Source of the DNA: Rhizobium leucaenae USDA 9039
GTDB taxonomy: Bacteria; Pseudomonadota; Alphaproteobacteria; Rhizobiales; Rhizobiaceae
DNA: 64,000 nt
Reading direction: 5' to 3'
Assembly: GCF_000426285.1 (NCBI RefSeq)
Contig: NZ_AUFB01000008.1
Location: 1 to 64,000, forward strand
Shown here: positions 26,663 to 34,867 of the stretch, piece after piece
How positions within the stretch are numbered: the first letter of the stretch is position 1
Layout: every line of letters starts with the position of its first letter
Notes under the pieces: generated by a model
Databases searched by the model: none
What the model was told of the DNA's origin: nothing
Seen by the model: only the letters and a program-made list of their open reading frames with translations
Made by a program: the position numbers and the translations under genes

Positions 26663-27442
26663 ATGACAGAACCGTCCCCCCAAGCCCTTCAGGTGGATAA
26701 TCTCCACAAGAGCTTTGGCCCGCATGAAGTCCTCAAAGGCGTTTCGGCGAAAGCCAGCAAGGGCGATGTCATTTCGATCATCGGTTCGTCGGGCTCCGGC
26801 AAGAGCACCTTTCTTCGCTGCATCAACCTGTTGGAAATACCGGACCGTGGACGCATCGTCGTGAATGGCGAGGAAATTGCCTGGAAACCTGGTCGCGGCG
26901 GACAGATGCAGCCGAAGAGCTGGCGGCAGATCGAAAGGCTGCGCACCGGTCTTGGCATGGTCTTCCAAAGCTTCAACCTTTGGGCACATCGGACCGTGCT
27001 CGAAAACGTCATCGAAGCCCCGGTGCATGTCCTGGGTGTTCCGCGCCGCGAGGCTATCGAGAAGGCGGAAGCCCTGCTCAACAAGGTCGGCCTCTACGAA
27101 AAGCGCCATGCTTACCCCGCCTTCCTCTCCGGAGGCCAGCAGCAGCGAGCCGCAATTGCCCGTGCGCTTTGCGTCGATCCGGCCGTGATGCTTTTCGACG
27201 AACCGACCTCGGCGCTGGATCCGGAATTGGTTGGAGAGGTGCTCAAGGTCATCCGCGATCTCGCCGAAGAGGGCCGTACCATGCTGCTGGTCACGCATGA
27301 GATGCGCTTTGCCCGCGATGTCTCCAGCCACGTTCTTTTCCTGCATCAGGGGCGGATCGAGGAGGAGGGGCCGCCGAAACAGATCTTCGATACGCCCCTC
27401 AGCGCCCGGTGCCGGGAATTCACCGGCATGCTCGTCCACTGA
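26663..27442 (+). CDS. Polar amino acid ABC transporter ATP-binding protein
   Basis: A 259-residue ATPase of the HisP/GlnQ class: Walker A GSSGSGKST, Q-loop VFQSFNLWAH, signature LSGGQQQR, Walker B VMLFDEPTSALDPE and the H-loop VTHEM. The long insert after Walker A (NGEEIAWKPGRGGQMQPKS) is typical for HisP relatives of basic and polar amino acids. Start at ATG 26663; the ribosome site is weak and earlier in-frame codons cross the palindromes. First gene of a five-gene operon. Confidence 0.9.
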   Translation: MTEPSPQALQVDNLHKSFGPHEVLKGVSAKASKGDVISIIGSSGSGKSTFLRCINLLEIPDRGRIVVNGEEIAWKPGRGGQMQPKSWRQIERLRTGLGMVFQSFNLWAHRTVLENVIEAPVHVLGVPRREAIEKAEALLNKVGLYEKRHAYPAFLSGGQQQRAAIARALCVDPAVMLFDEPTSALDPELVGEVLKVIRDLAEEGRTMLLVTHEMRFARDVSSHVLFLHQGRIEEEGPPKQIFDTPLSARCREFTGMLVH

Positions 27443-27486
27443 TCCACACCGCCATCACAAACAACCTCATCTGGAGATTTCTGCCA

Positions 27487-28260
27487 ATGAAACTGCTGCC
27501 CATCCTTCTTGCCGGCGCCACGCTTGCCCTTTCCGCTATCACTGCGCAGGCCGAGGTTCGTTTCGGCATCATGAATGAATCCTATCCGCCCTTCTTCGCC
27601 AAAGACGCTTCGGGCAAGTGGCAAGGCTGGGAAATCGACCTGATGGACGCCGTCTGCGAGCAGATGAAGGAGAAATGCTCGATCGTGGAGCTCTCCTGGG
27701 ATGGCCTCATTCCGGCCCTTCAGAGCAAGAAGTTCGACGTGATCTGGTCGTCGATGTCCAATACCGCGGAGCGTTCCAAGGTCATCGACTTCACCGACAA
27801 ATATTACAACACGCCCAGCACGCTGATCGGCCCGAAGGACGGAAAGCCCGGCGCAACGGCCGATGACGTGAAAGGCAAGACCATCGGCATTCAGGTGTCC
27901 ACCATCCAGTCGGATTATTACAAGAAGTATTTTGCCAATGTCGCGGAACAGAAGACCTATCAAACCCTCGACGAAGCGTTCCAGGATCTGGCAGCCGGCC
28001 GCATCGACTATGTGTTCGGCGATTCTCTTGCTCTTGATGCCTTCCTGAAAAGCGATGGCGGCAAGGATTGCTGCGCCAAGATGGGTGATGTGGCCGACGA
28101 CAAGGAAATCCTTGGAGCCGGCGTTTCCGGTGGCCTGCGCAAGGAAGACACAGAGCTGAAAACGAAGCTCAACGCGGCGATTGCGGCAGTCCGCACCAGC
28201 GGCAAGTACGACGAAATCACCAAGAAGTATTTCGACTTCGACATCTACGGCGCAAAATAA
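27487..28260 (+). CDS. Amino acid ABC transporter substrate-binding protein (family 3)
   Basis: A 257-residue periplasmic protein with a signal peptide ending in ITAQA. Family-3 signs: FGIMNESYPPFFAKDASGKWQGWEIDLMDAVC and later GKTIGIQVSTIQSDYYKKYF, ending in KYFDFDIYGAK. An Asp/Glu pair in the first segment and Arg of the SNTAERSKVIDFT phrase would hold the amino group and carboxylate of a ligand. Two neighbouring Cys residues (DCCAKMG) are uncommon. The operon context with homocysteine methyltransferase suggests a methionine-related ligand. Confidence 0.9.
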   Translation: MKLLPILLAGATLALSAITAQAEVRFGIMNESYPPFFAKDASGKWQGWEIDLMDAVCEQMKEKCSIVELSWDGLIPALQSKKFDVIWSSMSNTAERSKVIDFTDKYYNTPSTLIGPKDGKPGATADDVKGKTIGIQVSTIQSDYYKKYFANVAEQKTYQTLDEAFQDLAAGRIDYVFGDSLALDAFLKSDGGKDCCAKMGDVADDKEILGAGVSGGLRKEDTELKTKLNAAIAAVRTSGKYDEITKKYFDFDIYGAK

Positions 28261-28272
28261 GCGAACCGAACG

Positions 28273-28998
28273 ATGGCGGTCACCCAGCAAACGATCTTGG
28301 AGCTGCTTTCCCCCTATCCGCCGGGATGGGGAGGCGTGCTGTTGTTGGGTGCCGCCTCCACCGTCTCCATTTCTGCAGGCGCCTTTCTGATCGGCCTGGT
28401 GCTCGGCACTGGCGGCGCTCTCGGCAAGCTTTCCGGCAATAGGCCGCTCCACCTGATACTTGATCTCTATACGACAGCGATCCGCGCCATTCCGGAATTG
28501 ATCCTGATCGTCGGTCTCTATTATGCCGGGATGGACGGGCTCAACCGGCTCCTGGCCACCATCAATCTGCCCACATTCGAGATGAACGGCTTTGCCGTTG
28601 CCGTCGCCGTGCTCGGTTTCGTGCAGGGCGCCTACATGACGGAAGTGCTCAGAGGCGCGATCCTCGCTATCCCCGTCGGCCAGATCGAGGCGGCAAAGGC
28701 GTTCGGCATGAGCCCCACGCTATGTTTTCGCCGTGTCGTGCTGCCCGCATTGTTGCCGAACGCTCTGCCGGGCCTTGCCAATCTGTGGATGTCGATCACC
28801 AAGGACAGCGCGCTGGTCGCCGTCGTCGGCTATCAGGAGCTGGCGCTCGCCACGCGCCTCGCCGGGGCGAGCACCAAGCATTATTTCATCTTCTTTCTCG
28901 CCTCCGCCTTTCTTTATCTCGCCCTGACCCTCGCCTCCAACGTCGTCTTCAACCTGATCGAGCGCCGGCTGCGGCGCGGTCAGCCGAAGCTCGCCTGA
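28273..28998 (+). CDS. Amino acid ABC transporter permease (HisQ type)
   Basis: A 241-residue inner-membrane permease with about five helices and the EAA loop at VLRGAILAIPVGQIEAAKAFGM, typical of polar amino acid importers. Start ATG at 28273 is 12 bases after the binding-protein gene. It partners with the following permease. Confidence 0.9.
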   Translation: MAVTQQTILELLSPYPPGWGGVLLLGAASTVSISAGAFLIGLVLGTGGALGKLSGNRPLHLILDLYTTAIRAIPELILIVGLYYAGMDGLNRLLATINLPTFEMNGFAVAVAVLGFVQGAYMTEVLRGAILAIPVGQIEAAKAFGMSPTLCFRRVVLPALLPNALPGLANLWMSITKDSALVAVVGYQELALATRLAGASTKHYFIFFLASAFLYLALTLASNVVFNLIERRLRRGQPKLA

Positions 28999-29010
28999 GG
29001 AGCGCGTGAT

Positions 29011-29700
29011 ATGACCTTTTCATGGATCGTCTCCTACTGGCCGCTTCTGTTGGACGGCGCAGGGCAAACGATATCGCTGCTGGTGATCTCGGTCGTTTTC
29101 GGCTTCATCCTCGCAATCGGCCTTGCCTTCGCCCAGGTCAGCGGCGGCTCAGTTGTGCGATATGCCGCTCGTGCTTACTGTACCTTCTTCCGCGGCACGC
29201 CCCTGCTCATTCAGCTTTGGCTTCTCTATTACGGCATCGGATCGCTGCTGCCGATGATCCCGGGCATCCGCCAGAGCCTGTTCTGGCCGGTCCTGCGTGA
29301 AGGCTTCTTCTTCGCGGCTGTGAGCTTCACGCTGAACTATGCGGCCTATGAGGCAGAAGTGCTCCGCGGTGCCTTGCTTGCCGTTCCGAAGGGCGAGCTG
29401 GAGGCCGGCCGCGCATTCGGCATGCGCCCCTTCACGCTGACGCGGCGCATCTGGCTGCCACGCGCCATTCGTATTGCGTTGCCGACGATCGGTGGCGAGA
29501 TCGTCATGCAGCTCAAGGCGACACCGCTGGCCTTCACCGTCACCGTCATGGATCTTTACGCCGTCGCCAGCAAGGTGCGGCAAGACACGCTGCTCGTCTA
29601 TGAGCCGCTGATCGTCGTCACCGTCTTCTATCTCATTCTAACCGCCGTCATTGCTCGCGCCTTCCGCCTCCTGGAGGCACAGGTGCCGGTCCGACGTTGA
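29011..29700 (+). CDS. Amino acid ABC transporter permease (HisM type)
   Basis: A 229-residue permease with five predicted helices, the FRGTPLLIQLWLLYYG phrase common to polar amino acid permeases, and the EAA loop VLRGALLAVPKGELEAGRAFGM. It starts 12 bases after the first permease gene (after a GAGG site) and is followed by a 160-base spacer that contains a small open frame linked to the next gene. Confidence 0.9.
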   Translation: MTFSWIVSYWPLLLDGAGQTISLLVISVVFGFILAIGLAFAQVSGGSVVRYAARAYCTFFRGTPLLIQLWLLYYGIGSLLPMIPGIRQSLFWPVLREGFFFAAVSFTLNYAAYEAEVLRGALLAVPKGELEAGRAFGMRPFTLTRRIWLPRAIRIALPTIGGEIVMQLKATPLAFTVTVMDLYAVASKVRQDTLLVYEPLIVVTVFYLILTAVIARAFRLLEAQVPVRR

Positions 29701-29723
29701 CCTCACAATGCCAAAGGAAGGCC

Positions 29724-29864
29724 ATGCCCTCACGCCTGCTTGAAGGCTTCTGCCAAGCTCGCAGAGACCGACCGTCCGATCTTGAACCGCCGGCCGCCGA
29801 CACAGGAATCGCGCGGCCAGACTTTGATAGCTGCGTAAATCCATTCCGGGAGACCCGTTTATGA
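29724..29864 (+). CDS. Possible 46-residue protein coupled to homocysteine methyltransferase
   Basis: This small frame has AAAGGAAGG just before its ATG, fills most of the gap between the importer and the methyltransferase gene, and its TGA overlaps the next ATG as ATGA. The product starts MPSRLLEGFCQARRD and is rich in Arg and Pro with two Cys. I recognise no family. It may be a leader or coupling peptide rather than a functional protein; a chance frame is possible. Confidence 0.35.
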   Translation: MPSRLLEGFCQARRDRPSDLEPPAADTGIARPDFDSCVNPFRETRL

Positions 29865-30769
29865 GCAAACTCCGCATTCTTGACGGCGGCATGAGCCGCG
29901 AACTCATGCGCCTCGGCGCCGAACTGAAGCAGCCGGAATGGTCGGCGCTGGCGCTGATCAATTCACCCGACATCGTCCGAAAGGTGCATGAGGAATTCAT
30001 CGCCGCCGGCTCGGAAGTCGTCACGACAAACAGCTATGCACTCGTGCCTTTCCATATCGGCGAAGAGCGCTTCTGGAAGGAAGGTGCAGAGCTTATTGCG
30101 CGTTCAGGCCAATTGGCGCGTGAAGCGGCCGATGCCTGCAGTGATCGCAAGGTGCTGGTCGCCGGTTCGTTGCCGCCGATCTTTGGCTCCTACGAACCGG
30201 AGAATTTCGATCCTTCGCGCGTGCAGGACTATCTCAAGGTACTGGTCGAAAATCTTGATCCTTATGTCGATGTCTGGCTCGGCGAGACGCTGAGCCTGAT
30301 CGCGGAGGGAGAAGCTGTGCGCACCGCAGTTGCCGCGACGGGCAAGCCGTTCTGGATCTCGTTTACGCTCGCGGATGATGCGGCGCAGAGAAATGGGAGC
30401 GACCCGAAACTCCGCTCCGGTGAAAGCGTCGAAGATGCGGCGATCTGGGCTGCCTCTTCGGGTGCAAGCGTGCTCCTGTTCAATTGCAGCAAGCCGGAAG
30501 TGATGCAGCCGGCCGTCGAAACCGCGGCCCGGGTGTTCAGGGATAGGGGTGTTGCGCTCGAAATCGGCGTCTATGCCAATGCCTTCGAGGGCGAGCAAGG
30601 CGATTCTGCTGCCAACGAGGGCCTGCACGACACCCGCAGCGATCTGAATGACGATGCATATTCGCGCTTCGCCTGCTCATGGGTCCAAGCGGGCGCAACC
30701 ATCATCGGTGGCTGCTGCGGCATTGGCGCGGGCCACATTCATCGCCTCAAACAGGCATTGCTGGGCTGA
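29861..30769 (+). CDS. Homocysteine S-methyltransferase
   Basis: A 302-residue enzyme of the MmuM/BhmT class, which transfers a methyl group from S-methylmethionine, betaine or a related donor to homocysteine, giving methionine. The zinc ligands are present: Cys209 in LLFNCSKPE and the Cys285-Cys286 pair in GGCCGIG. The N-terminal LDGGMSRELMRLGAE block is the usual barrel start. It follows the amino-acid importer on the same strand, with a 160-base spacer; this links it to import of a methylated sulfur amino acid. Donor specificity cannot be read from the sequence. Confidence 0.85.
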   Translation: MSKLRILDGGMSRELMRLGAELKQPEWSALALINSPDIVRKVHEEFIAAGSEVVTTNSYALVPFHIGEERFWKEGAELIARSGQLAREAADACSDRKVLVAGSLPPIFGSYEPENFDPSRVQDYLKVLVENLDPYVDVWLGETLSLIAEGEAVRTAVAATGKPFWISFTLADDAAQRNGSDPKLRSGESVEDAAIWAASSGASVLLFNCSKPEVMQPAVETAARVFRDRGVALEIGVYANAFEGEQGDSAANEGLHDTRSDLNDDAYSRFACSWVQAGATIIGGCCGIGAGHIHRLKQALLG

Positions 30770-30815
30770 TACGCGCGCATGTCCCGGATGCGCGCATGGA
30801 CGGATCCAAATCGCA

Positions 30816-30846
30816 AAGAGGACGCGATGCCTCATCGCATCCTCTT
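30816..30846. terminator. Bidirectional terminator-like hairpin
   Basis: AAGAGGACGCGATG (30816-30829) and CATCGCATCCTCTT (30833-30846) pair over 14 positions with one mismatch around a 3-base loop. It sits between the convergent homocysteine methyltransferase and MBL-fold hydrolase genes and touches the latter's stop codon. Confidence 0.6.
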
Positions 30847-31712
30847 CACTCCTTGTGTGCCGCTATGGTCGCTCGAAGATTCGTTTGATGACATTTCTCA
30901 TAGAATTCGATGGTCTGCGCGGCCATGCCGTTTGGGAGCGGCACGAAATCCTGTAGCCGAAGCCCCGGCGATCTACTCAGCGCCGGGTCCGCTAACTGGA
31001 CTTCATTGAGGCTGCCGACACGATCCGATAATTTTTCGAAGTAGGCTAAATTCTCGTCCACGGTGGAGGGAGAGCATCTCATGCCATGGGCTGGAATGAC
31101 GAACTGCGCATTCAGATCGCGAATGCGCAGGAGTGATGAACGGAGCAAACGAAGATCATCCGCATTCTCACTCCAGACCTCGGGAATCGGATGCTCTACC
31201 GCATCGACCGCAAGGCAGACACGGATTTCGGCGATCCATACGGCGATGTGGTCGGGCGTGTGTCCTGGGGTGTGAATGAGTTCCAGGCTAAGATCGCCAC
31301 CATGAAGCATGGTCGAGCCTGAAAAGGTAACGTCGGGGCCGACAAGTTCGACACTTCGGAATCGTGCCTCCTGGTCTGCCTTTTCCCGCAGCGTCTGCCG
31401 GCAGGATGGATCGCGCAGACGTTCGAGTGCTGCCGCATGGGCGATAATCGGCGCTTTTCCGGCAATGGCTGCATTGCCCCAGAAATGATCCCAATCCATA
31501 TGGGAATTGACGACGATCACCGGACGGTCCCGCGCTTGTTCCCCAAGCAGATTCAAAGCCGTCTGACAAAGCTCGGGCGTTCCGAGGGTATCGATCAGAA
31601 CGTTAAATTTTTCCGTGCGCACAAACACGCTATCAACTTCGTCGCCAGCCCTGACAATCGTGATCCGATCGTCAAGGCCGGGATAAGAGCACAGTTTTAC
31701 AGCGATATTCAT
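30846..31712 (-). CDS. MBL-fold metallo-hydrolase
   Basis: A 288-residue metallo-beta-lactamase-fold protein. The metal motif reads H71-M-D73-W-D75-H76, so the second His of the standard H-x-H-x-D-H is Asp; His151 (TPGHTPDH), Asp170 (LAVDAVEH) and His209 (IPAHG) complete the site. The H-x-D-x-D-H variant followed by F/V-W-G-N is a known subfamily with varied or unknown substrates. It is the last gene on the same strand downstream of luxR-luxI and two small genes, 133 bases after the second. A lactonase role in signal turnover is possible from location, but the variant motif speaks against simple equation with AHL lactonases. Confidence 0.8.
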   Translation of the reverse strand: MNIAVKLCSYPGLDDRITIVRAGDEVDSVFVRTEKFNVLIDTLGTPELCQTALNLLGEQARDRPVIVVNSHMDWDHFWGNAAIAGKAPIIAHAAALERLRDPSCRQTLREKADQEARFRSVELVGPDVTFSGSTMLHGGDLSLELIHTPGHTPDHIAVWIAEIRVCLAVDAVEHPIPEVWSENADDLRLLRSSLLRIRDLNAQFVIPAHGMRCSPSTVDENLAYFEKLSDRVGSLNEVQLADPALSRSPGLRLQDFVPLPNGMAAQTIEFYEKCHQTNLRATIAAHKE

Positions 31713-31845
31713 GCGAGCCCCTCCTCACAAGAAATTTCCATTGCAATATACGCGGCAGGAATTGACCATTCCCAACCGGCTTCGAATGAGGCCGGTCGGC
31801 CGGCGGCAGCTACAATACCAGGGCGAGGCGCTGCTGTGTTTCTAT

Positions 31846-32052
31846 CTAATGAAACTTTCTTTCGACCGTGGTTGCCACGCTGAGCATTTGAAGCAGATAG
31901 CGTATCAATGCGACGTCCTCGGTCGACGTCTGGTTTTCAAATACCTGGGTGATGATTGCGCTCAAATTATTGGCCTGATCGTGCACCAGTTCCTTAATAT
32001 AGATTTCGGGTTCCGCAAAAATCGCAGTTTGATTCTGTTTATCGCTTGTCAT
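31846..32052 (-). CDS. Small protein with histidine-kinase H-box-like motif
   Basis: A 68-residue protein whose ATG is one base after the upstream stop (TGA-G-ATG), which argues for real, coupled translation. Residues 21-38 (ELVHDQANNLSAIITQVF) resemble the phospho-acceptor helix of dimerisation domains of some histidine kinases (H-D-x-x-N-x-L), with His24. There is no ATPase domain. I do not recognise a family. In Rhizobium leguminosarum, cinI is followed by cinS, a small regulatory protein gene; whether this is comparable is only a positional thought. Confidence 0.55.
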   Translation of the reverse strand: MTSDKQNQTAIFAEPEIYIKELVHDQANNLSAIITQVFENQTSTEDVALIRYLLQMLSVATTVERKFH

Positions 32053-32053
32053 C

Positions 32054-32419
32054 TCACACCAGCTTGTCCTGAAGCGTCTTTCCGGTTTCCCGGCATTCTG
32101 CAGCCTTCAATTCCTGATCGAATTGATCGATCAAACGTTGCACCCACAGCTCGTTGTAAGCGTCGTCGCCGTCCCGAGGGCGATCGCGCTCTTCGGTGGA
32201 TCTAATCTGCTCGACCAATGCTCGCAGCAGTCGCATCACTCCCTCATTTCCGCTTTTTGCCGGAACAAGCGAGCTGGCATATCTCTTCTGAAATCTGTCA
32301 GTCGCATCTCGGCAGTCGGCGCTTGCAGCGCCTCCCGATCGCATATGTCGCCCGCTGAAAGCCGGTTCGCGCTTATGGTCTGGCCCGGTGCTTTCACTTA
32401 GCCAAATAGGCGTTTTCAT
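32054..32419 (-). CDS. Hypothetical protein downstream of AHL synthase
   Basis: About 121 residues, starting inside the last codons of luxI if the ATG at 32419 is used; ATGs at 32449 and 32344 are in frame as well, and no strong ribosome site decides. The N-terminal part is polar and low in structure; the C-terminal 65 residues (GNEGVMRLLRALVEQIRSTEERDRPRDG, AYNELWVQRLIDQFDQELK in pieces) look helical. No family is recognised. Its stop is one base before the next small gene, so the two are probably translated together with luxI. Confidence 0.5.
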   Translation of the reverse strand: MKTPIWLSESTGPDHKREPAFSGRHMRSGGAASADCRDATDRFQKRYASSLVPAKSGNEGVMRLLRALVEQIRSTEERDRPRDGDDAYNELWVQRLIDQFDQELKAAECRETGKTLQDKLV

Positions 32420-33107
32420 TGTTCTTGTGGTTTGAACGAACTCTTGCATGAGCCAAGTAGGGCAAGTGGCTCAAAGTCGTCTCGGGCTTCAGCGGGTTGT
32501 GAAGCTCCGGTTCCAGCAAGAGGGTTGTTCCATGGATGGAGTAGAGTTGATGATGCCGCATCAAACCGGCCATGGACGGCTTTGCTTGGATTGGCATAAC
32601 CAAGCCGTCCTCGAGCAGCGAGGGCAGTCCGAGTTTGGTTACCTGCCAACCTGTCGAAATCAACAGGTCCACCAACTTTGGGTGCGTTTCGACGATCAGC
32701 GAACTGATGCCGGCGACAAGGCAGAATTCCAGCACCCCTGTCATCAGGATGTGTGAGGCCGGCACCTCATTGATGAGTATTTCACCTTTCGCGACAACAC
32801 ATCGGGTCCACTCAAAAATGTCCGGCGAGCGTGGCCACGTTCCGCCGTTCATGATCTGAGGATAGATGTCCGACAACAAATGCGGTTCCGTCGTAGGGAG
32901 CAATCGCGAGTACCCCACGACGTCATCTTCATGAAAGAGTGCGAGATGCAGGGCGCGGTCGTGATCGAACTGGTCTATTTCCAATCCGTCGCTTCGGCGA
33001 ATGGCTTCCCAACCGAGCCTTTCCACAAATTGCTCGTGCCGGAAGCGCCAAATTTTCTCCATTGTTTGCCCGTTTGATGCCGAGCAACCGACGTAGAGCC
33101 TAATCAT
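32394..33107 (-). CDS. Acyl-homoserine lactone synthase (LuxI family)
   Basis: A 237-residue autoinducer synthase that would make an N-acyl-homoserine lactone from SAM and acyl-ACP. All hallmark residues of the family are visible: Arg and Phe in RFRHEQF, Trp in LGW, Asp-Asp in EIDQFD, Arg in YSRLLPT, and the Phe-Glu-x-x-Arg of IFEWTRCVV. The ATG at 33107 follows AGGGGC; a longer frame to 33260 lies in the spacer. The C-terminus is about 25 residues longer than common LuxI proteins. Acyl chain length cannot be told. luxR is 202 bases upstream on the same strand, and two small genes follow. Confidence 0.92.
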   Translation of the reverse strand: MIRLYVGCSASNGQTMEKIWRFRHEQFVERLGWEAIRRSDGLEIDQFDHDRALHLALFHEDDVVGYSRLLPTTEPHLLSDIYPQIMNGGTWPRSPDIFEWTRCVVAKGEILINEVPASHILMTGVLEFCLVAGISSLIVETHPKLVDLLISTGWQVTKLGLPSLLEDGLVMPIQAKPSMAGLMRHHQLYSIHGTTLLLEPELHNPLKPETTLSHLPYLAHARVRSNHKNNENAYLAK

Positions 33108-33150
33108 CCTTGCCCCTGATTTTGCGGCAAGAATGCATGATAGTCCCTGC

Positions 33151-33160
33151 CATTTAAATG
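33151..33160. promoter_or_regulatory. Short palindrome upstream of luxI
   Basis: CATTTAAATG is a perfect 10-bp palindrome 43 bases upstream of the luxI start. It is AT-rich and may be part of the promoter; it does not resemble known lux boxes. Confidence 0.25.
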
Positions 33161-33309
33161 AGTAAAAATACCCAGCTTTCAGCTCTCGGCCGACGTCGTC
33201 GCGTGAGCTTGGATTGAGGGTTGGTCGTGCCGGCTCCAAGGCGAAGCGGGTAACCGGCAAGAGGGGGCGAAAGCATGCCGACCTGTCTGCAGCCCGCCGA
33301 TAAGACGCT

Positions 33310-34053
33310 TTAGCGAAGTATTCCGAAACGAAAACTTTCCGCTATCATCTGGGCCGCGTTCACGACATTGAGCTTGCGCTGAACATTCAAGATCTCGTTC
33401 TGAATGGTTCGGTGCGAACGCCCCAGAATTCCGGCAATCTCTATGGCTGTCTTGCCGGCCGCGCACCACTGAATGATTTCACGCTCCCGCGCCGTGATCC
33501 GCAGCAGGCTCCGATCTCGTGATCTCGCCTCTTTCGCCATAAGGCCGCGCAGCGCATTGTGGGCATAGATCGACAGAATATGCAGCGCCCCCCTGGCAGC
33601 GCCGGAGAGATCCACCTTTTCAGCACCGAACGTGACGATCGCTTGGAAGCCGCTTGCTGAGTGCAAGGGCACGCTGTAGCCGTCTTTCATTTTAAATTCT
33701 CTCGCTTCGTTCATGACGCGGCGCGCGTGACGGCCAAGCTCTTGATCTCGCAGCGCCTCCGACCAAACGAAAGCACCGTCCTGCATTTTAGAGAGCTGGA
33801 TTACGGGATCGGCGTGCACATAGTTGTGCGAAACATAGTGGTCGAACCACTCTGACGGCCAGGCATTCAACATAAAGTAGGAATCAATGCGCTCGGTGGG
33901 CAAAGGTATGCCGGAAATTGCAAAACAGCTAAAACCAAAATGGCGTGCCGACCGATCCAGGGAGCCGAGTATTTCATCCTTGCTTTTTGCCGCAGCGGTT
34001 TCCGACAAAAAGTCGAACATGACGTTAGCAGTTGCCACGGCTTCACTGTTCAC
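33310..34053 (-). CDS. LuxR family AHL-responsive regulator
   Basis: A 247-residue quorum-sensing regulator. The N-terminal autoinducer-binding domain keeps the six residues conserved in TraR/LuxR proteins: Trp and Tyr in EWFDHY, Asp-Pro in ADPV, Trp in FVWSEAL and Gly in GYSVPL. The C-terminal LuxR-type helix-turn-helix reads [22 protein letters not shown]. The start is GTG at 34053 with GGGAGGGAC two bases away. It precedes luxI on the same strand and is divergent from the ten-gene dehydrogenase operon across an 814-base region, so control of either or both is plausible. Confidence 0.92.
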   Translation of the reverse strand: MNSEAVATANVMFDFLSETAAAKSKDEILGSLDRSARHFGFSCFAISGIPLPTERIDSYFMLNAWPSEWFDHYVSHNYVHADPVIQLSKMQDGAFVWSEALRDQELGRHARRVMNEAREFKMKDGYSVPLHSASGFQAIVTFGAEKVDLSGAARGALHILSIYAHNALRGLMAKEARSRDRSLLRITAREREIIQWCAAGKTAIEIAGILGRSHRTIQNEILNVQRKLNVVNAAQMIAESFRFGILR

Positions 34054-34867
34054 TCGTCCCTCCCCAGGATTTCACATAGTCTAACGCATATTAGCTCAAG
34101 GAAGTATTATTTTCATGACCATTTCGGGTGACTGCCGGCATTATATGATGTTTTTATAATAAAACCTGGGTGCGAGCGAGAGGGTCGTTGGCAGAGAGGC
34201 TGTCTCGCATGATCGGGCTGATATGCCGCAGGTTCTTCGTCCGATCAGGAATGCGCTCAAAGGTAGGCAAAATTGCTTATTTACCGTTGCGTAAGGTAGC
34301 TGTTAAATCCGACACAAGGGAAGGAAATTGCAGCTACAGGGTGCGGGCATACCGAAGGCCAAAGTTAGTCTTTCGTAGGAAGGCTGCGGCGTGCGAAATG
34401 GGCACTGCCTGGCCGGTCTTTGGGCATCTGGGAAAGAAATCCAAAAAGCTTTGCAGGCAGGGTCAACCTGCCGCTTGGACGTACGTCCGATTTCGACGGA
34501 AGCGATGGCTTCCGTCGATGCCTACAAAAATAGTCAGCCTTCAGAATCGACCTCAACGTCAGCAGGTCGATGAGCGGTAAAGCTATGGCTTCGCCGTCGC
34601 CAGGAGAAAACCAGCAACAGGCGCGCAGCATGTGTGACCTGTTTGGGACAGTTGCGATGTGTGACTGATGGAGGGGGCTGATGTTCTGCCTCATCGATCA
34701 GTTTTCAGGCTTCAATGATGTGACGTTGCGCCGAGGTGTTCGCACTCTCGTGCCGTAACGCCATGCTCGAATTCCGAAAGTGGAACCCATGCAATGCCTT
34801 GCGTCACCGTCGGAGATGACCGTGCGGGGGCAGAGCGATTGCGTTTCCGGCAAGCACAGAGGCGGAC
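34054..34867. other. Long intergenic region between luxR and the dehydrogenase operon
   Basis: I find no gene I can support in 814 bases; a plus-strand frame at 34170-34580 is highly basic and unlike any protein I know. 34080-34165 is AT-rich and suits the luxR promoter. Between 34456 and 34518 three inverted repeats stand in a row (see separate entry). An imperfect ACCTGT-N5-ACAGTT (34637-34653) is the only lux-box-like element and is too short to be trusted. Confidence 0.4.
34456..34518 (+). repeat. Cluster of three inverted repeats
   Basis: In 63 bases there are GGCAGG-N5-CCTGCC (34456-34472), the perfect palindrome GGACGTACGTCC (34477-34488) and an 11-bp hairpin TCGACGGAAGC-N4-GCTTCCGTCGA (34493-34518). 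They lie 350 bases before the first gene of the dehydrogenase operon and may form a structured RNA or a binding region. Confidence 0.6.

Noticed and set aside
30846..31712. MBL-fold protein as an AHL lactonase (quorum quenching)
   Set aside because: The motif is H-x-D-x-D-H rather than H-x-H-x-D-H of AiiA-type lactonases. Location alone is not enough for the name; it is left as a general hydrolase.
34170..34580. A 136-codon plus-strand frame in the luxR-operon spacer
   Set aside because: Very basic product without known motifs, no ribosome site, and it runs across the three inverted repeats, which argues for non-coding DNA.
34637..34653. ACCTGT-N5-ACAGTT as a lux box for the dehydrogenase operon
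   Set aside because: Known LuxR-type boxes have 18-20 bp spacing and better symmetry. The match is short and imperfect, so it is not called.
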